From NCBI RefSeq assembly GCF_014697215.1, contig NZ_CP031144.1, forward strand, positions 1 to 64,000: 64,000 bases of DNA, in the 5' to 3' direction. This DNA is from Saccharopolyspora pogona (GTDB lineage Bacteria; Actinomycetota; Actinomycetes; Mycobacteriales; Pseudonocardiaceae). Of this stretch, positions 8,494 through 17,104 are shown piece by piece; the stretch's first letter is position 1, and the number at the start of each line of letters is the position of its first letter. The position numbers and the translations under genes were made by a program. The notes beneath the pieces were generated by a model. That model was not told the origin of the DNA. It was given only the letters and a program-made list of their open reading frames with translations, and did not search any database.

Positions 8494-8538
8494 CGCCACG
8501 CCGTTTCAGTCGAGATGCGGGAGCCGTGGTCGAGCAGG
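8494..8538 (+). repeat. 45-bp direct repeat, copy 2
   Basis: Identical to 7119-7163. It lies 30 bases after the hydrolase stop codon and closes the two-gene cassette. Confidence 0.85.
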
Positions 8539-8746
8539 TCGAGCTCGCCCGGTCCAGCACGGGCGGGTCACCGTCGACCGGCGCCGTTGCGCAGCCAGCA
8601 GTGGGCAATGTCGTGTGTTTGCCGACCGGTCGACCCGATCCAGCCTGAACCGCAGTTTCGATCGGTGTACACGCGTTCGAGGGAATCCGCCATGAAGGAG
8701 GTCCACGGGTTAGGGGTTCCCGCAGGTGGTTGGCCAGGATGGTCCG

Positions 8747-9214
8747 ATGCCGTCAACCACGCTCCCCGCCGCGTTCGTCTTGCAGCGGCACGTCGAAGTG
8801 ACGCTGACCTGCTCCGCTCTCGACGACGCCGGCGCGATCGCCCTCGACGGGAACGACCATTACCAGTTCACCTGGACCGCGACCTGGGTCGATTCCGACA
8901 GCCGCGCTCCGATGACCATTGCCACGACGGACGTCGAAGACCTGATGCAGCACCAGATCATCGAGGCGTTCCGCCCCGCCGACGACACGGGCGTGACGCT
9001 GGCGTGGACGATCGGCGACTTCGTCGACGGCCTGGACGATTTCGTGGTCGACATTCTCAGCGAACACATTGACCCGGCCTTCCTGCCCACCCTCGTGTGG
9101 TCGACCATGACGTGTTCCTGCTGCCAGTGCCTATGCCAGCGCCTCGGCACGACCCCCGACCAACTCGGCCGGCAACCCCACAACATCCCCGCTGGCCCAC
9201 GCAGCGACGCGTGA
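8747..9214 (+). CDS. hypothetical protein, probably 3'-truncated at the transposon
   Basis: I do not recognise this protein. From ATG 8747 the reading has good codon bias and a beta-rich pattern (FVLQRHVEVTLTCSALDD, YQFTWTATWVDSDS, DTGVTLAWTIGDFVDGL) up to about 9070. The last 45 residues, with a Cys cluster, look unlike the rest and lie next to the Tn3 transposase end. The original C-terminus was therefore probably replaced when the transposon inserted. Confidence 0.45.
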   Translation: MPSTTLPAAFVLQRHVEVTLTCSALDDAGAIALDGNDHYQFTWTATWVDSDSRAPMTIATTDVEDLMQHQIIEAFRPADDTGVTLAWTIGDFVDGLDDFVVDILSEHIDPAFLPTLVWSTMTCSCCQCLCQRLGTTPDQLGRQPHNIPAGPRSDA

Positions 9215-9232
9215 GGCAAGACGGCTCGGCGG

Positions 9233-12200
9233 TCAGGAGTCTTCGTCCTCGCCGTCCTCGGCTGCGGTGGTGCGTCGCATGATCCTGTCCAGTTCCCCCG
9301 GCAGGCTGCACAGCAGCTCCCGCTCGGCCGCCTCGATCCGGCTCTGGATGTTCCACTGCCTGATGTCGCTGACGTGGTCCTCGATGGCGTCGTGGAGCCG
9401 GGTGCGTAGCAGGCCAGGGCTGAGTGCTTCGACCTCGACTGCGATGCGTGGGTCGATGCCTTCTCGTAGGCATTCCTGTCGATAGCGGGTGTACCCGCGG
9501 TTCCAGGTCCAGCCGCGTGGTCGGCGTCTGGTCCGGCGGGGCGAGGTCGAGCACGAGATCGCCCATGCGGCGGATCGTATGCTGGATATAGGGCGTGATG
9601 GTGGCCAGATCGTCGGTAGCGACCGGATAGCCCTCGGCCGCGAGCTGGTTGGCTACGTCGGTGATGTCCAGTGCTGTCGAGTAGATCGCGCAATTCGCGA
9701 GCAGCTCATTAAATTTCACGACGCGTTCTTGGTGGTCAGGATCGTTGTGGCCGATGAGCTTGCCACCGATCATCAGCCATTCCGAGTATCCGTGGAACGC
9801 CTCGGCCTTGTTCGTGATCGCGGTGATCTGCTCCCGCAGGCCCGGTTCCGATAAGAACCGCAGCAGCGTCACCGTGCGGATCACCCTGCCCAGCTCGCGG
9901 AACGCCCGGTACAGGCGGTTCTTGTGCGAGTGGTTGCCCAGCCGCCGCAGCAGGGTCACCGAGGAGACCCGGCCTTCGCGGATGGAGATGCTGGTGCGAA
10001 GCAGATCGGTCCAGTGCTTCTCGATCAGGTCCCAGTCGATGGCGTTGTCGCCGAACAACGAGTCGATGTGCTGGTACCGGGTGGCCGCATCGGGCCGGTA
10101 GAAGTTCAGGTCGTGCCAGTTGCGGATGCGCGGCAGCAGCTCGAACCCCAGCAACGCGGCGACTCCAAAGACAGGCAGCGACTGACCTTGCGTATCCGCA
10201 TGGATCGTCTCCGGCTGCACCTCGGAGTCGTTACGCAGCAAGCCATCGATGATGTAGACGGCCTCCCACGCCCCGCAGGGCACGAAGTGGCTGAACAGGG
10301 CGATGTAGGAGTCGGAGACGAACCGCATGGCCAGCCCGCCGTAACCGCCGTAGCGGATATGAGACTCGGCCAGCAGATTGTTCTCCCAAGTGTCCACCTG
10401 GGAACCGTCCACCGCGACGATCTGCCCGTCGCCCCACACCCCGGCCACATCCAGCTCGGGGAACGCGTTGATCACATCCGCCGAGCAGTTGTGGACCTTG
10501 TCGGCGGTGGAGTGCTTGTTGCCCGCGGTGTAGAGCTCGTGCCCGGAGACCTGGCCGCGCATGTGCCGGGCGACTTCGGTGGCGCCGAGGTTCGCGCCGT
10601 AGGCGTAGGCGGTGAGCACATAGCGGCCGAGCGCGTCACCACGGATCTTCGGGTCCGAGCCCGAGGCCGGGCCAAGGTGGCGATGCCAGCCGGTCAGATA
10701 CGCCGCACGGGTCAGGATGTCCAGCAGACTGCGCTCTGGGAGCCGCTGGTGGATCGCCTGTTCCAGCGCCAATGCCGATGGCTGCCGGTCGGCGCCCTTG
10801 CGGCGCTTGAGCACCGGGCGGCCTTCCTCCAACACCAGGTCGGTGTTGGCCGGGTAGCCCGCATCCACCTGCGCCGCGGTAGTCGTGAGTTGGTGGCGGT
10901 AGAAGGTGACGAGTTCGCCCGCGTCGGTGGGGATGCCGGCCTGCTCGCAGAACTGCGCGGCCAGCGGCGCGCACTCGTCCCAGGACATCAGCTGCGCTCC
11001 GAGGTCGGCGTAGGAGTCCGACCCGGCCACCGCGATGTCGCCGGAGCGCAGCTCGGCCGCCAGGTGGGAGAACACGCACACCTCCAGGTGGCGGCGGGCG
11101 AGCATCCCGGGGTGGTCCTTGCTTCGCAGCACTTTGCGCCAGGCCACGGTGGCGAACGCGTCGACGTCGATGGTGACGGTGACCTGCTGCCCGTCGCGGG
11201 TGTGCACCGTGGTCTCCGGGATCCACTCGCTGCGCCGTTCCCGGTTGGCGCGGAGGAAATCCACCGCGTCCAGCACGCTGCGATCCGCGGTGGTCGAGGT
11301 CATCTCCAGCGCGTCGACCAGGGTGAACAACGCCGGGCGGTGCGATCGGTAGAAGCCTTCCAACAGCGGCAGGTAGTTGTTGCCGTGATAGGCCGACACC
11401 GCCTCGTGCGCCGCAGACAGCTGTTCCACACCGCCGGCGGCCTCCAGTGTCTTCAGCAGCAGCCACCCGACGTGTTCGGCGACCTCGGTGTCCGAAACCG
11501 GATCACCCGCCGCGTCGGTCGCGACGTCGGCATCGGGTGGGGAGGTGGCCTCACGGGTACCGGCCAGGACCTCGCCGAACACGCCGATCAACCGCTCGGT
11601 CTCCGTACGGTTCGCTTCGCGCAGCTCCTCCAGGCGCTCGCGGCCCTTCTTGTGTAGGGCGGCCATGCGCTTACAGAACATGGTCACCACCTCGTCGCGG
11701 GCCTCCACGCGCTGCTGGTGCAGCAGGCTGATCAGCAGCGTGATGCGTTTGGCGTCGCTGGTCTTGCGCATGTCGTCGATGTTCGCCATCCGCGCCTCGC
11801 CGGCGAAGTGGGTGACCTTGCCCGGCGGCACTCCGTCCAGCCACCGCTCGGTCGGGCCGATCGCATCGAGTGCTTGCAGGTGCGCCAGGCGCTGCTTGAA
11901 CTTGCCCAGCGTCGGTGCCTGCGCTGGGGTCTTGATCCGGTCGAACTCGCTGCGCCGCGTGGCCGGGTCCACCACCAGCAGTCGCTCCAGCCGCGCTCGC
12001 TCGGCCCGGTCCGGCCGGGCGGCGACCATGGCAAAGAAACGCCGTTGACCTCGGCGCGGATGCTGGCGGTCATCGCGTCCAGCGTCGTGTAGCCGGGCAG
12101 TTCGCAACGCTGCCGGACCAGTTCCTCCAGCGCGACGTTGATCAGGTCGGCCGGGTTGTCCTTGGTCTGCACCGCCGCGCGAATGGCGTGCTCGGCTGCC

Positions 12201-12550
12201 TCCCGTACCCGCGCCGCCTCGTACTTCACGCCCAGCCGCTCGCGCACGAACTGCCGGTGCCGCTTGGCCGTGCGATCCGCATCCGTTTCCGCGACCACCG
12301 TTTCCGGCAGCTCCAGAACGCCGCGCACATGGTCGACGACCGCGGCCGGAACGTCGGCGAGCTTGGCGAAATAGCCCAGCCGCTGATAGCACTTCAGCCG
12401 GACCAGCAGCGCCAGCAGATGCCGCTCGTGCTGGGTCTTGCCACGCGCCCACGTGATCTCATCCGAGGTAGGTGTGAACGCCTCGGCTAACTCCCGCACC
12501 GACACCGCGCGCTTGAAGCGTGGGTAAGCCGTGCGATCGATCGACGCCAA
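9233..12550 (-). pseudogene. tnpA: Tn3-family transposase with two frameshifts
   Basis: Large replicative DDE transposase of the Tn3 family, about 1,000 residues when joined across frames. The N-terminus (TTG 12550) reads ASIDRTAYPRFKRAVSVREL. Near 12040 one base is missing and the frame changes before RFFAMVAARPDRAERARL. The central and catalytic part is intact (GDGQIVAVDGSQ, ETIHADTQGQSLPVFGVAALLG, RIRNWHDLNFYRP). Near 9497 the frame changes again and continues CLREGIDPRIAVEVEALSPG to a stop at 9233. Neither break lies in a long homopolymer, so true decay is likely. Confidence 0.9.
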
Positions 12551-12589
12551 CCCAACACCCCAGCAAGATCACCACCCGGACCCGCACAC

Positions 12590-12627
12590 CTTAGCCAGGC
12601 TGCTGATCACCAACGCAGGAGCTCCCC
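12590..12627 (-). repeat. candidate Tn3 terminal inverted repeat (GGGG...TAAG)
   Basis: On the minus strand this 38-base segment starts GGGGAGCTCCTGCGTTGG and ends GCCTGGCTAAG, the length and GGGG/TAAG ends typical of Tn3-family termini. It lies 40 bases upstream of the transposase start, with GGGG facing outward. I could not find a matching copy beyond the transposase 3' end. Confidence 0.5.
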
Positions 12628-12647
12628 GACCAGCGGTTACGCCCGCT

Positions 12648-12673
12648 CGCGGCCCCTTTCCGGCGTATTCGGT
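12648..12673 (-). repeat. 26-bp repeat, right copy (inverted partner at 6306-6331)
   Basis: Exact reverse complement of 6306-6331. It lies just outside the candidate Tn3 end and about ten bases before the truncated resolvase gene. Confidence 0.75.
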
Positions 12674-12681
12674 TCTCACCC

Positions 12682-13245
12682 CACATGCGCGTGTCCACCG
12701 GCGACCAGAACCCCGCCGCCCAGCGCGACGCGCTCATCCGCGCCAGCGTCGCCGAGGAGAACATCTACGTCGACCACACCTCCGGTGCGAAGTCCTCCCG
12801 GCCGCAGTGGGACGTGGTGAACAAGGTGCTGCGCGCCGGGGATGTGCTCGTGTGCACCCGCCTGGACCGGGTCGGGTGCTCGACCGCGCATCTGGTCTCG
12901 CTGTTGGACGAGTTCCGCAGGCGCGACGTCGCGTTCCGGTTCCTGGAGTAGGGCATCGACACCACCACCGCCGAAGGCCGCATGGTCTACCGGATGCTGG
13001 CCGCCGTCGCCGAATTCCAGCGCGACCTCATCGTGGCCAACACCCACGAGGGACTGGCAGCAGCTCGCGCCCGCGGGCGGAAGGGCGGCCGGCGGCCGAA
13101 GCTCACCGCACACCAGGCCGAGCTCGCCCAGCAGCTCTACGACGCCCGCGAGAAGACCGTCCAGGAGATCGCCGACCTGTTCACCGTGCCCCGCAGCACG
13201 ATCTACGGCTACCTCAACAAGTCCGACCAGCCCTCCGGCGCTTAA
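12682..13245 (+). pseudogene. Tn3-type serine resolvase, truncated and with an amber codon
   Basis: Serine resolvase of the Tn3 type. The catalytic serine survives in MRVSTGDQNPAAQRDAL, followed by YVDHTSGAKSSRPQWD and RLDRVGCSTAHLVSLLDEF. About five residues are missing at the N-terminus, replaced by unrelated DNA at about 12683. A TAG at 12949-12951 interrupts the frame where relatives continue into GIDTTTAEGRMVYRMLAAV. The C-terminal helix-turn-helix (TVQEIADLFTVPRSTIYGYL) is intact. Two lesions suggest it is inactive. Confidence 0.85.
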
Positions 13246-13517
13246 CGGAGGATCCTGTACGGCTGCTACTCAAGGCCCGAGCTGGCCGAGGCGCTGCGCG
13301 CCAGCCCTCGCCCAGGCCCGGCGCCGCCGCTAAAAGACCGAGACTTGGCCCCGGTTCCCGAACCCCAAAAGGTTGCGTCGAAATCGGCGAACGGCTACCC
13401 ACCTCGGCTCTGAGCTCCGAACTCGCCGAAGTCCGCGTGCAGCAGTGCCCGGGGTGCAGCCAAGGTAGGGGTGGGAACCGAATTCGGTAGGAACGGGCCG
13501 CGCTCGTGACCACGGTC

Positions 13518-13645
13518 GGTCACCGCATGGCCATGCAGGACCGTCCGCATAACCGGTCGTTTCGGGTGCTTGCACGGGCGATAACGGGTCGCGTCCGCGT
13601 TGGAGCTGGTCAGCGCGCCACGGATGCGCCGCTAAGGGTGATTAC
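13518..13645 (+). repeat. diverged 130-bp direct repeat, copy 1
   Basis: Aligns over its whole length with 16615-16743. Shared blocks include GTCACCGCATG.CCATGC, GGTGCTTGC.CGGG.GATAA, CTGGTCAGCG and GGATGCGCCGCTAAG. It is non-coding, with dyad symmetry around CATGGCCATG, so a recombination site or element end is possible. Confidence 0.6.
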
Positions 13646-13738
13646 GGTGGTGTGCGGCCGTCTCAGGGGCTTCTCAGGCCGCAAAATCGCGTGATCACGG
13701 GCGCTGATCGCCACGCAGGCTGCGCTTTTGGGGCATAG

Positions 13739-13771
13739 GAAAAGGCCTCCGCAGCGCTGCGGAAGCCTTTT
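13739..13771. terminator. hairpin with A/T-rich flanks
   Basis: AAAAGGC-TCCGCAG pairs with CTGCGGA-GCCTTTT. The flanking A and T runs make it usable as an intrinsic terminator on either strand, though no intact gene ends directly beside it. Confidence 0.5.
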
Positions 13772-14353
13772 CATATGCCTCCGCAGCTGTGGAGGTCCTT
13801 ACCGGAACGCCAGCTCGATCGAGTTTGACGAGCGTCTTTCGCACTACTGAACTCCGCCTGCTCCAGAACTTCCGGCAGGGCTCAGGACTACGAACGGTCC
13901 TTGAGTTGGACCTTGCATTCCTTCGGGGCTGTCGCGACTCGCCCCTTCGGTTCACCGACCCTCTCAATCGATTCACCGCACTTTTAGTACACGCCCGTTC
14001 AGGGCATAAGTCAATGAATCGAGCCGTCTGAGCTGCGAAAATCGGGCGCGTGCTCAGCGGGGACGGAACGGGTTGTCCCGGAGATCCGGCGGATGCTCGG
14101 TTTTGCGCACGTCACCGAGGACGCCGAACTGCGCGCAGTTACAGCCAAGAACAGACCTCCCGTGTCGGCCGTGAACTCCCGAAGGCCCGGCGAGGGGTCA
14201 GGTAGGCGGAGAACAGCAGGTCAACGACGTGAGCGGCGGCCCGACCTACCGGATAACGTGCCCTTGTCGCCCGAGTCGTCAGGCAGCATTTCCGCAGCTC
14301 ATCGTGTTGCGTTGTTGATCGATCTACCGGGTAACGGGCAGTTATCCGGTAGA

Positions 14354-14965
14354 TCACCGGCAGTTGACACCTGGCCGAGCGTTCGGGAGCAGCGGGCCGT
14401 GTCGCCGCCGAAGCCGGCAGCCCCTGGAGCCGCTATGCACCCGGGGACGACCACGCCCGGTGACACCCCCCAACGAATACGCGACAGTTGATTCCGCGAG
14501 GGTGCCAGGTCTGCATCCCAGCTTGGGCTGTTTGCCGCGCAGCTTGCCCTTGGCCTTCGCGACGGCCATGCCCTCGCGGGTGCGCATCCGCAGCAGGTCG
14601 ACCTCGAATTCGGCAAAGGTGGCCAGGATGTTGAAGAACATCTTCCCCATCGGGTCGGCTGGGTCATAGACCTGCCCGCCGAGGGAGAGCTTGATGCCGC
14701 GCTGGGCGAGAGAGTCGCCGATGGCACGGGCATCGGGCACTGAGCGGGCCAGCCGGTCCAGCTTCGGTACCACCAAGGTGTCGCCGGGGCGCACCGCAGC
14801 GAGCGCTTGGTCCAAACCGGGTCGTGCGCGGGTGGTGCCGGTGAGCCCATGGTCGAGATAGATCCACTCGTCGGCGACGCCGAGCTCGGCCAGGTGCTGG
14901 CGTTGGGCGGTGAGGTCCTGTTCGTCGGTGGAGCAACGGGCGTAGCCGGTGATCGTCTCGCTCAT
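14354..14965 (-). CDS. serine resolvase/invertase, C-terminally truncated
   Basis: Serine recombinase with an intact catalytic domain: GYARCSTDEQDLTAQRQHL with the nucleophilic serine, YLDHGLTGTTRARPGLDQAL, PKLDRLARSVPDARAI and MGKMFFNILATFAEFEVDLL. After KGKLRGKQPKLG, near 14520, family similarity ends and a different 50-residue tail follows, so the DNA-binding helix-turn-helix is lost. It was probably cut by a rearrangement. DNA upstream of its start (14966-15060) contains GTGAGATTTTCAC and nearby dyads that could be its res site. Confidence 0.8.
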   Translation of the reverse strand: MSETITGYARCSTDEQDLTAQRQHLAELGVADEWIYLDHGLTGTTRARPGLDQALAAVRPGDTLVVPKLDRLARSVPDARAIGDSLAQRGIKLSLGGQVYDPADPMGKMFFNILATFAEFEVDLLRMRTREGMAVAKAKGKLRGKQPKLGCRPGTLAESTVAYSLGGVTGRGRPRVHSGSRGCRLRRRHGPLLPNARPGVNCR

Positions 14966-15180
14966 GGCTGCGGACCGTACGGTTAGCCCCCGACAAGTGA
15001 GATTTTCACCGGACCAGGTATCTGAGACACCGCAGGTCCAGCTCACGAGCCGTTGGCATGTCCGGCTCCCCGTGTCCGGTGGGGGTTCGTCTTGCGGACG
15101 TGTCTGGGCCGCGCTGAATCGAGAGAATGGGGAGGCGGTCATCCGCGGCGAGGGCGAGCGTGTCGGAGGGGGTGGTGGTG

Positions 15181-16461
15181 ATGAAGACGTGGCGGTTGCG
15201 GGAGTTTCGTGACGAGGATCTGGACCAGGCGATCGGGGTGTGGGATCAGAGCCGACTGCCCGACGAGCCGCTCCTGGTGTTTTCGGTGTCGGAGGTGATG
15301 GCCGCGGCCCAGGCGGGCCAGCCTGCGGTGGTGGCGGTGGTTGGTGAGGAACTGGTGGGCATGGCCGTGGCACAGACTCAGGGCGACCGGGCGTGGGTAC
15401 TGCTGGTGGCGCTGGCGGCCCGCTGGCGAAATCGAGGCATCGGCAGTGCTCTGCTCGCCGAGCTGGAGCGGCGGCTGCGAGGCCTGGGGGTGCGCCGTAT
15501 CAGCGCGCTGCTGCCCGATGAGGCAACCGGGGCGAAGGCACTGGTCAACTCGGGATACCGGGCTCGGGGAGGACTTACCTACTACGAGAAGGTCGAGCCC
15601 CACGGCGCGGGCGACGTGGGCCTGCTGGCCGAACTCGGCGGCCAGGTGTTGCCGGCCGGCATGTGGGACGCGGTGGCCGGGATGGTGCAGGAAAAGCAGA
15701 TCATCGAGAAGCAGATTGTGCTGCCGCTGGCAGAACCGACTGTGGCCGATCAGTATGGAGTGATCCAGCCTAAGGCGGCGATCCTGTTCGGGCCGCCGGG
15801 CACCGGCAAGACCAGCTTTGCCAAGGCAGTGGCCTCCCGGCTGGGCTGGCCGTTCGTCGAGCTGTTTCCCTCCCGTCTGGCCACCGGTGCTTCTGGTGGC
15901 CTGGCTACCTCGCTGCGCGAGGCATTCGCCGAGCTGGCCGAGCTGGAGGCGGTGGTGCTGTTTATCGACGAGGTCGAGGAAATCGCTGGCACCCGCTCCG
16001 GGCTGGCCGTCGACCCCGGGCACGGGGTGACCAACGAACTGCTCAAGCTCATCCCCAACTTCCGCGAGCATGACGACCGACTGTTGATCTGCGCCACCAA
16101 CTCGGTGCGTTCCCTGGATACCGCATTCCTGCGCCCCGGCAGATTCGATTACGTCCTCCCGATCGGTCCGCCGGATCCTGACGCGCGTGCCGCGATCTGG
16201 TCGCGCTACCTCGGTACTGCAGCCGAGACCCTCGACCTCTCCCGGTTGGTGGAGGCCAGTGAGATGTTCACCCCCGCCGACATCGAGTTCGCTGCTCGCA
16301 AAGGCGCCCAGGCTGCGTTCGAACGCGAGATGCAGCACCGCCAAGGCGAGCCAGCCACCACCGACGACTACCTCGCCGCCATCACCGATGCTCGCCCCAG
16401 CCTCACCCAACAGGCCATCACCGACTTCGAAGAAGACATCAAGCACTACACCCGAATGTGA
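15181..16461 (+). CDS. GNAT acetyltransferase-AAA+ ATPase fusion
   Basis: Two domains are fused in 426 residues. Residues 1-140 form a GNAT acetyltransferase, with the acetyl-CoA loop RWRNRGIGSALL at 81-92. Residues 185-426 form an AAA+ ATPase: Walker A GPPGTGKT at 204-211, Walker B FIDE at 261-264, an arginine-finger-type segment LDTAFLRPGRFDYVL, and a C-terminal lid helix. The ATPase resembles FtsH/Cdc48-type remodellers but has no protease domain. Start choice: GGAGG at 15165-15169 fits ATG 15181 or the GTG triplets just before it. The fusion suggests acetylation coupled to remodelling of the same protein target; the target is unknown. Confidence 0.8.
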   Translation: MKTWRLREFRDEDLDQAIGVWDQSRLPDEPLLVFSVSEVMAAAQAGQPAVVAVVGEELVGMAVAQTQGDRAWVLLVALAARWRNRGIGSALLAELERRLRGLGVRRISALLPDEATGAKALVNSGYRARGGLTYYEKVEPHGAGDVGLLAELGGQVLPAGMWDAVAGMVQEKQIIEKQIVLPLAEPTVADQYGVIQPKAAILFGPPGTGKTSFAKAVASRLGWPFVELFPSRLATGASGGLATSLREAFAELAELEAVVLFIDEVEEIAGTRSGLAVDPGHGVTNELLKLIPNFREHDDRLLICATNSVRSLDTAFLRPGRFDYVLPIGPPDPDARAAIWSRYLGTAAETLDLSRLVEASEMFTPADIEFAARKGAQAAFEREMQHRQGEPATTDDYLAAITDARPSLTQQAITDFEEDIKHYTRM

Positions 16462-16614
16462 GAGACCGAGATGTTCCGGCACGCCCACCGGGTATCTCGG
16501 TTGTCGATCCCTTAACGGACGGCGCGTGGGTGACCAGGGAAGGGCTGTCGGCCGCGACGGGCTGTTGGGGTACCGGTAGTAAACGCCGAGGATCGGGCGC
16601 ATTTGCTGACTGGT

Positions 16615-16743
16615 TGTGACCGCATGACCATGCGGAACCAGCCGCATAGTCGGACATTTCCGGTGCTTGCTCGGGTGATAATCAGCCGGACCGGCGTCCG
16701 CACTGGTCAGCGGGTCGCGGATGCGCCGCTAAGAGCCATTACG
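16615..16743 (+). repeat. diverged 130-bp direct repeat, copy 2
   Basis: Same orientation as 13518-13645 and about three-quarters identical by eye, with the shared GGATGCGCCGCTAAG block near its end. The pair brackets the truncated resolvase and the GNAT-AAA+ gene. Confidence 0.6.
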
Positions 16744-17057
16744 TCAAGCTGACCGCTTGCCAGGCGCTTGCTCCAGCGCGCACCCGCGACGCTGCGTCAT
16801 GACAACAGACCACAAAGGACAGTCAGAAGTCGTCTACCAGCGGAAACACCCAGTGATAGCGGCTTTTGTGGATACCTTGGCTGAACCCGGACTGCGCCCG
16901 CTGCTCGGCCTTGGACCCCAACCCCGTCACCCCTCTGTACGCGATCGACGGCGGCCAGCTGCCCCTGGATCTGGAACCCGCCGACGCCTCACCGCACCCC
17001 TGACGCACCAGCGACACTTACCGAACGTTACTCCAAACCGGTCAACAGCAGAAAAAA

Positions 17058-17099
17058 CCCGTTCATACGGGAACATAGCCCGTTCATAGGCCGTTCGAT
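17058..17099 (+). promoter_or_regulatory. three CCGTTC repeats, probable operator
   Basis: CCCGTTCATA occurs at 17058-17067 and 17079-17088, spaced 21 bases or two helical turns, and CCGTTCGAT follows at 17091. They end six bases before the HTH gene start, a position suited to autoregulation. Confidence 0.5.
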
Positions 17100-17104
17100 G
17101 GTTC

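Larger units (their letters stand above)
13246..14353. other. 1.1-kb stretch without a convincing gene
   Basis: No open frame here looks coding. The stretch holds the first copy of a diverged 130-bp repeat (13518-13645), a hairpin at 13739-13771, and short CTACCGG(G/A)TAACG motifs at about 14246 and 14323 with an inverted TTATCCGGTAG at about 14340. It looks like debris between transposon remnants. Confidence 0.5.
16462..17104. other. non-coding stretch with repeat copy 2 and the next gene's promoter
   Basis: No gene is convincing. It contains the second diverged 130-bp repeat (16615-16743) and, at its right end, three CCGTTC-type repeats just upstream of the HTH gene. Confidence 0.45.

Noticed and set aside
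9100..9232. Left terminal repeat of the Tn3 element
   Set aside because: No GGGG-starting segment similar to the right-hand 38-mer was found; only weak TCCTGC similarity near 9115.
9924..11657. 577-residue plus-strand frame across the transposase
   Set aside because: It is the antisense shadow of the Tn3 transposase, which has clear family motifs on the minus strand.
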